A stretch of 8,893 nucleotides of DNA from JBDSGC01 sp046594105. Lineage in GTDB: Bacteria > Acidobacteriota > Thermoanaerobaculia > Gp7-AA8. The position numbers were made by a program, and so were the translations under genes. Below, piece after piece: positions 6,000 through 8,893 of this stretch. The notes below the pieces were generated by a model. It worked only from the letters and a program-made list of their open reading frames with translations, did not search any database and was not told the DNA's origin. Each line of letters begins with the position of its first letter. The stretch's first letter is position 1. The stretch spans positions 1 to 8,893 of the forward strand of contig JBKJQB010000224.1 of the NCBI GenBank assembly GCA_046594105.1, given 5' to 3'.

Positions 6000-7556
6000 G
6001 TGAGACACCTTTCCTCGGTTGTCCTTTGTGCCCTGATCGCATTGCCCGTGGCCGGGCAGATGGAAGAGCACCATCACCACGGGGGCCAGCCGGCCGAGCG
6101 GCTGGGGAGCGTTTCCTTTCCGGTCTCCTGCAGCCCGAAGGCGCAGGCCACGTTCACCCGGGCGGTCGCTCTGCTCCACTCGTTCTGGTACGAGGAGTCG
6201 GAGAAAGCGTTCCGGCAGGTGGCGTCGATCGATCCTCGCTGCGGCATGGCCTGGTGGGGCGTTGCCATGAGCAACTATCACCCGGTGTGGCCGTCGCCGT
6301 ATTCGCCGGAGGAACTGGCGCGTGGAACCGCGGCGGCGGCGAAAGCGACCGAGGTGGGAGCGAAGACCGCGCGCGAAAAGGGCTACATCGATGCCATCGC
6401 TACGTTCTATCGAGGGCCTGACCCGCGCGGTTACGAAGAGGCCATGGAACGTCTCCGCTCTCGATTTCCCAAAGACGACGAGGCATCGATCTTCTACGGT
6501 CTCATGCTGATCAATCACGGCATGTCGCTGCCGAAGGACAAGACCTACGCCTGGCAGAAGAAGGCGGCGGAGATTTTTAACGGCCTTCTGGACAAGCACC
6601 CGAATCATCCAGGGATCGCCCATTACCTGATCCACAGTTTCGATTATCCCGCTCTGGCTCCGCTGGCCCTCAACGCAGCGAAGCAGTACGCGAAGATTGC
6701 TCCCTCAGCGCCTCACGCCCTGCACATGCCATCCCACATTTTCGTCCGCCTGGGGATGTGGCCGGAAACCATCGAGTCCAATCTCGCATCAGCCCGCAAG
6801 GCAGGCGAGCACGCAGCGAGCCTGCATCCGGGAGCGATCTCCTTCGATGCCCTGCACGCGGATGACTATCTGGTCTACGCCTGGCTCCAGCGCGGTGAAG
6901 ACGACAAGGTGCGGCAGGTCGTCGAGGAGGTCTCTCGCGTCAGAAAGGTGAACGTGGAGAATTTCGCGGCCTATTACGCGCTGGCGGCCATTCCTGCCCG
7001 CTTCGCACTGGAGCGGCGGAACTGGAGCGACGCGGCTGCCCTGACCGTGATGCCGGGGCTTCCCTGGGAACGCTATGGCTACGCCGAAGCACTGACGCAT
7101 TTCGCACGGGCCATCGGAGCGGCACGGGCAGGGGATCCGACCCGGGCGCGGGGTGCCGTGGAACGCCTCCAGCAGATCCGCCAGCAGCTCATCGACAAGG
7201 GCAATGTCTACTGGGCCGATCAGATCGACGTGCAGCGCCGCGCGGCAGAAGCATGGATTGCCCGCGCCGAACATCGCGATGAAGAAGCTGTGTCCTTGAT
7301 GCAATCCGCCGCCGATCTGGAAGAGGCGACGGACAAGAGTCCGGTGACACCGGGGCCGCTGCTGCCGGCGCGGGAGATGGTCGGCGACCTTCTGCTGGAG
7401 CTCAATCAGCCGGCCAAAGCACTGGCAGCCTATGAGCGTTCGCTGCAGGACGCACCGAATCGATGGAACACTCTTGCCGGCGCGGCGCAGGCAGCGCGAC
7501 TGACCGGCGACGGCGCGAAGGAGCGCGCGTATTACATGCAGCTGACGAGGCGATAG
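6000..7556 (+). CDS. Secreted tetratricopeptide-repeat protein
   Basis: This is a 518-residue exported TPR protein. I chose the GTG at 6000 because GGAGGG lies 6 nt upstream and the protein then begins with a clear signal peptide (MRHLSSVVLCALIALPVAGQ). An in-frame ATG at 5838 would bury this behind 54 proline- and arginine-rich residues. The mature N-terminus has a His cluster (HHHH, 24-27). It then follows the pattern of a widespread family: FPVSCSPKAQATFTRAVALL, HSFWYEESEKAF, and MAWWGVAMSNYHPVW (83-97). Next come helical repeats and HMPSHIF (242-248), a strongly conserved-looking motif of this group. The rest is alpha-helical with TPR-like pairs up to the end (about 460-515: 'PAKALAAYERSLQDAPN'). 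No catalytic domain is visible. The role is unknown; protein-protein contact in the periplasm is the general expectation for TPRs. It is transcribed alone, away from the amidohydrolase and toward the PilZ-like gene. Confidence 0.9.
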   Translation: MRHLSSVVLCALIALPVAGQMEEHHHHGGQPAERLGSVSFPVSCSPKAQATFTRAVALLHSFWYEESEKAFRQVASIDPRCGMAWWGVAMSNYHPVWPSPYSPEELARGTAAAAKATEVGAKTAREKGYIDAIATFYRGPDPRGYEEAMERLRSRFPKDDEASIFYGLMLINHGMSLPKDKTYAWQKKAAEIFNGLLDKHPNHPGIAHYLIHSFDYPALAPLALNAAKQYAKIAPSAPHALHMPSHIFVRLGMWPETIESNLASARKAGEHAASLHPGAISFDALHADDYLVYAWLQRGEDDKVRQVVEEVSRVRKVNVENFAAYYALAAIPARFALERRNWSDAAALTVMPGLPWERYGYAEALTHFARAIGAARAGDPTRARGAVERLQQIRQQLIDKGNVYWADQIDVQRRAAEAWIARAEHRDEEAVSLMQSAADLEEATDKSPVTPGPLLPAREMVGDLLLELNQPAKALAAYERSLQDAPNRWNTLAGAAQAARLTGDGAKERAYYMQLTRR

Positions 7557-7772
7557 TCCACCAGCAGTCGGCTGCCAGAGCGTGTCGGGAACCCTCGAGC
7601 CCTTCAAAAACATGCGCGTCAGCAGGAGGGGACCTCAACCGCGATGACACCTTTCGACCGGCCGCCAGCGAGCGCAAGAGAAATCCGGAGTAGGGGCGAA
7701 AGGAATCGGGTGAGCGTGAGCAGACCCCAATCAGTGCAGAGGTCGCCCTGAGCGGCGCCTTGCCGAGATTCC

Positions 7773-7790
7773 CCCGGCAAAGATGCCGGC
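7773..7790. repeat. GC-rich palindromic (REP-like) element, second copy
   Basis: CCCGGC (7773-7778) and GCCGGC (7785-7790) flank the loop AAAGAT. Read on the minus strand it is GCCGGC-ATCTTT-GCCGGG, close to the GCCGGG-CATCCTT-GCCGGC hairpin at 216-234. As there, it lies just downstream of a minus-strand stop codon (7817). It is in the 260-bp spacer between the convergent TPR and PilZ-like genes, where I see nothing else of note. Confidence 0.5.
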
Positions 7791-7816
7791 GCTACACGGA
7801 GCCGCTGTGGACTCAA

Positions 7817-8599
7817 TCACGGTTTCGCCTGCAGGCGTTTGAGGGCAGCCTGCTTGAGGGCCATGTTCGTGGCAGCGCCTTTGGCGATCAGACGCACTTC
7901 CGACTCCGGCAGCGACGGCAGGATGCGCAGGGCGAATTGTGGCGGCGTCTTCGGGTTGTGAACCAGAGCCACCCGCACCTCCAGGCTGGCCATGAACTGT
8001 CCTGTCTTCACGATGACTTCGACGGTCTGATAGCTGAGGAACGCCGACTTGGCCACCCGCACCACCTCCTCGATGGTGATGCGCGGATTCTTCAGCAGCG
8101 AGGAGAGCACCTGCGGATCGTTGTCCTGCAGGAGCATGGCCCGCTCGGTCCGATCGGCCTTGGTGGCCAGGATGATCTTCTGCACCCGCGGCAACTCGCG
8201 CAGCCGCTGAGCGAGCGGCTGCATTTTCGCGTCGTCCAGAGAGTCGGGCATCGATTCGGAAGTGTCGCCGTCATTCGCGCTGGCATCGGACGGCGTCGAA
8301 TCGCCGACCGGCGAAACGAGAAGGCGTTCGAGGAGCTCGTCTGCGTTCCCGTCGAACCACAGCGCCACTCCATCCGGCAGCGGCGCCACGACGGTGGCCT
8401 TGATGGTGGCCTCGGCTCCTGCCGGGCCGCGCAGAGTCACCACCACGCTGGAGTGGAGAGGAAGAGTCTCCGTGGTTGGCAGCCTGACACCGCCTACGGA
8501 CAGATTCGCGCGGTGCTCCTGGCGCAACTCCTCTTCGGTCTCGAACGCGATCGAAAACGCCTGCGGTCCGGTCTGCATGACCTGCATACCGCGAATCAT
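7817..8599 (-). CDS. PilZ-like domain protein with C-terminal helical repeats
   Basis: This is a 260-residue soluble protein in two parts. Residues about 5-95 look like a PilZ-type beta-barrel: NLSVGGVRLP (32-41) matches the N/DxSxxG motif, followed by strands SSVVVTLRGP and ATIKATVV and the closing GVALWFD (77-83). The canonical RxxxR c-di-GMP-binding motif is expected well before N/DxSxxG. Here the only RxxxR (RQEHR, 26-30) is directly beside it, as in the non-canonical PilZ-like group of myxobacterial type, so c-di-GMP binding is doubtful. An acidic, Ser-rich linker (about 98-125) joins a helical region (about 126-260) with repeated 'LLKNPRITIEEVVRVAK' and 'ALVHNPKTPPQFALRILPSL' units, similar to HEAT-like repeat regions. 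No signal peptide is seen. The start is uncertain: ATGs at 8599, 8587 and 8578 are all in frame, and none has a strong ribosome site. It probably acts as an adaptor in surface or motility regulation, but this is inference. Confidence 0.8.
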   Translation of the reverse strand: MIRGMQVMQTGPQAFSIAFETEEELRQEHRANLSVGGVRLPTTETLPLHSSVVVTLRGPAGAEATIKATVVAPLPDGVALWFDGNADELLERLLVSPVGDSTPSDASANDGDTSESMPDSLDDAKMQPLAQRLRELPRVQKIILATKADRTERAMLLQDNDPQVLSSLLKNPRITIEEVVRVAKSAFLSYQTVEVIVKTGQFMASLEVRVALVHNPKTPPQFALRILPSLPESEVRLIAKGAATNMALKQAALKRLQAKP

Positions 8600-8893
8600 A
8601 CCGGCCGGCGGTGCGGCCCAACCCGGGTCATGTGGTCGACTTCCCCTCTAATGAAGCGTGGTCCTCAACGAAGGAAAACCCGAACTTGCAGCAGCGACGT
8701 TGCAGATCCTTCGCCGTCTACGTGGCTTCTAAGAAGCCGTCGAAGGCCGTGCTCCTCCATCGAGAGTCCTTCTCCCCGGGCACGGGGAGAAGGACTCTCG
8801 ATGGGGAGGCTCCCGTTTTCACCAGCATCGCTGCGCTTCCTGCGCACCGCCCTCGCTTCTAATGAACCTCTGTCGCGATGGGGTGGGTGCCTT
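8600..8893. other. Intergenic region without a supportable gene
   Basis: About 294 bp reach the window end without a convincing coding frame on either strand. Frames that are open cross the large palindrome and have no ribosome site or recognisable protein. The region should contain the promoter of the minus-strand PilZ-like gene, but I see no clear -35/-10 pair. A small perfect inverted repeat, GGCTTCT-A-AGAAGCC, lies at 8724-8738. The sequence TCTAATGAA occurs twice (near 8647 and 8858). Confidence 0.5.
8757..8804. repeat. Perfect long palindrome, 22-bp stem with 4-nt loop
   Basis: Positions 8757-8778 are the exact reverse complement of 8783-8804, around the loop GGCA. The core arms are CGAGAGTCCTTCTCCCCG (8761-8778) and its complement (8783-8800), extended by four more pairs on the outside. 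The sequence resembles the dispersed 'CTTCTCCCCG...CGGGGAGAAGG' palindromes I recall from several GC-rich bacterial genomes. It may be a transcription end for a gene beyond the right edge or a mobile palindromic repeat. No T-run follows on either strand, so it is not a classic terminator. Confidence 0.85.

Noticed and set aside
6069..6080. HHHH run as a vector-derived His tag
   Set aside because: The run is only four residues, lies within natural-looking sequence after a signal peptide, and His-rich mature N-termini fit this family.
6789..7613. Open frame of 274 codons on the minus strand opposite the TPR gene
   Set aside because: It is antisense to a clear secreted TPR protein, and its composition is typical of a shadow frame.
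7650..7706. Inverted repeat CCTTTCG ... CGAAAGG as an operator or terminator
   Set aside because: The arms are only 7 bp and are about 40-50 bp apart, which is easily expected by chance.
8665..8847. 60-codon frame on the minus strand near the right edge
   Set aside because: It runs through both arms of the large palindrome, has no ribosome site and no recognisable protein sequence.

Overview
The window is GC-rich chromosomal DNA (about 60% GC by eye) from a bacterium that is most likely an acidobacterium or a close relative. The taxonomic guess rests on gene content. There is a Ser/Thr kinase joined directly to a TolB-like domain and TPRs. There is a secreted TPR protein with the HMPSHIF and AWWG signatures, a secreted imidazolonepropionase-like amidohydrolase, and a PilZ-like protein with a helical-repeat tail. 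These families are common in Acidobacteriota, but no marker gene is present to prove the phylum.

Layout, left to right. Positions 1-154 (minus) hold the 5' end of a gene for a secreted protein, cut by the window edge. Positions 249-1559 (minus) encode a three-helix membrane protein with a GIDE-like domain. A divergent intergenic region (1560-1911) follows. It contains what looks like the remnant of a polysaccharide deacetylase gene and a plausible kinase promoter. Positions 1912-4116 (plus) encode a 734-residue kinase/TolB-like/TPR protein. Positions 4117-4283 are a convergent spacer with a perfect 55-bp tandem duplication. Positions 4284-5636 (minus) encode a secreted amidohydrolase. A small reading frame of coding-like composition lies just upstream of it (5687-5887 or 5935, minus). 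Positions 6000-7556 (plus) encode a secreted TPR protein starting at GTG, with a terminator-like hairpin in its leader. Positions 7557-7816 are a convergent spacer with a palindromic GC-rich element. Positions 7817-8599 (minus) encode a PilZ-like/helical-repeat protein. Positions 8600-8893 carry no gene I can support but include a perfect 22-bp-stem palindrome.

Most genes here are monocistronic, divergent or convergent, so there is little operon logic. The only likely co-transcribed pair is the small frame at 5687-5887 and the amidohydrolase. Transcription from the two divergent genes (GIDE-like protein and kinase) starts in the same 350-bp region, which suggests but does not show a functional link. 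I see no transposase, integrase, CRISPR array, phage gene, tRNA or rRNA. I found no convincing new multi-gene system. The most interesting points are the deacetylase remnant, the GIDE-like membrane protein with a fused C-terminal domain, the tandem duplication and the palindromes.
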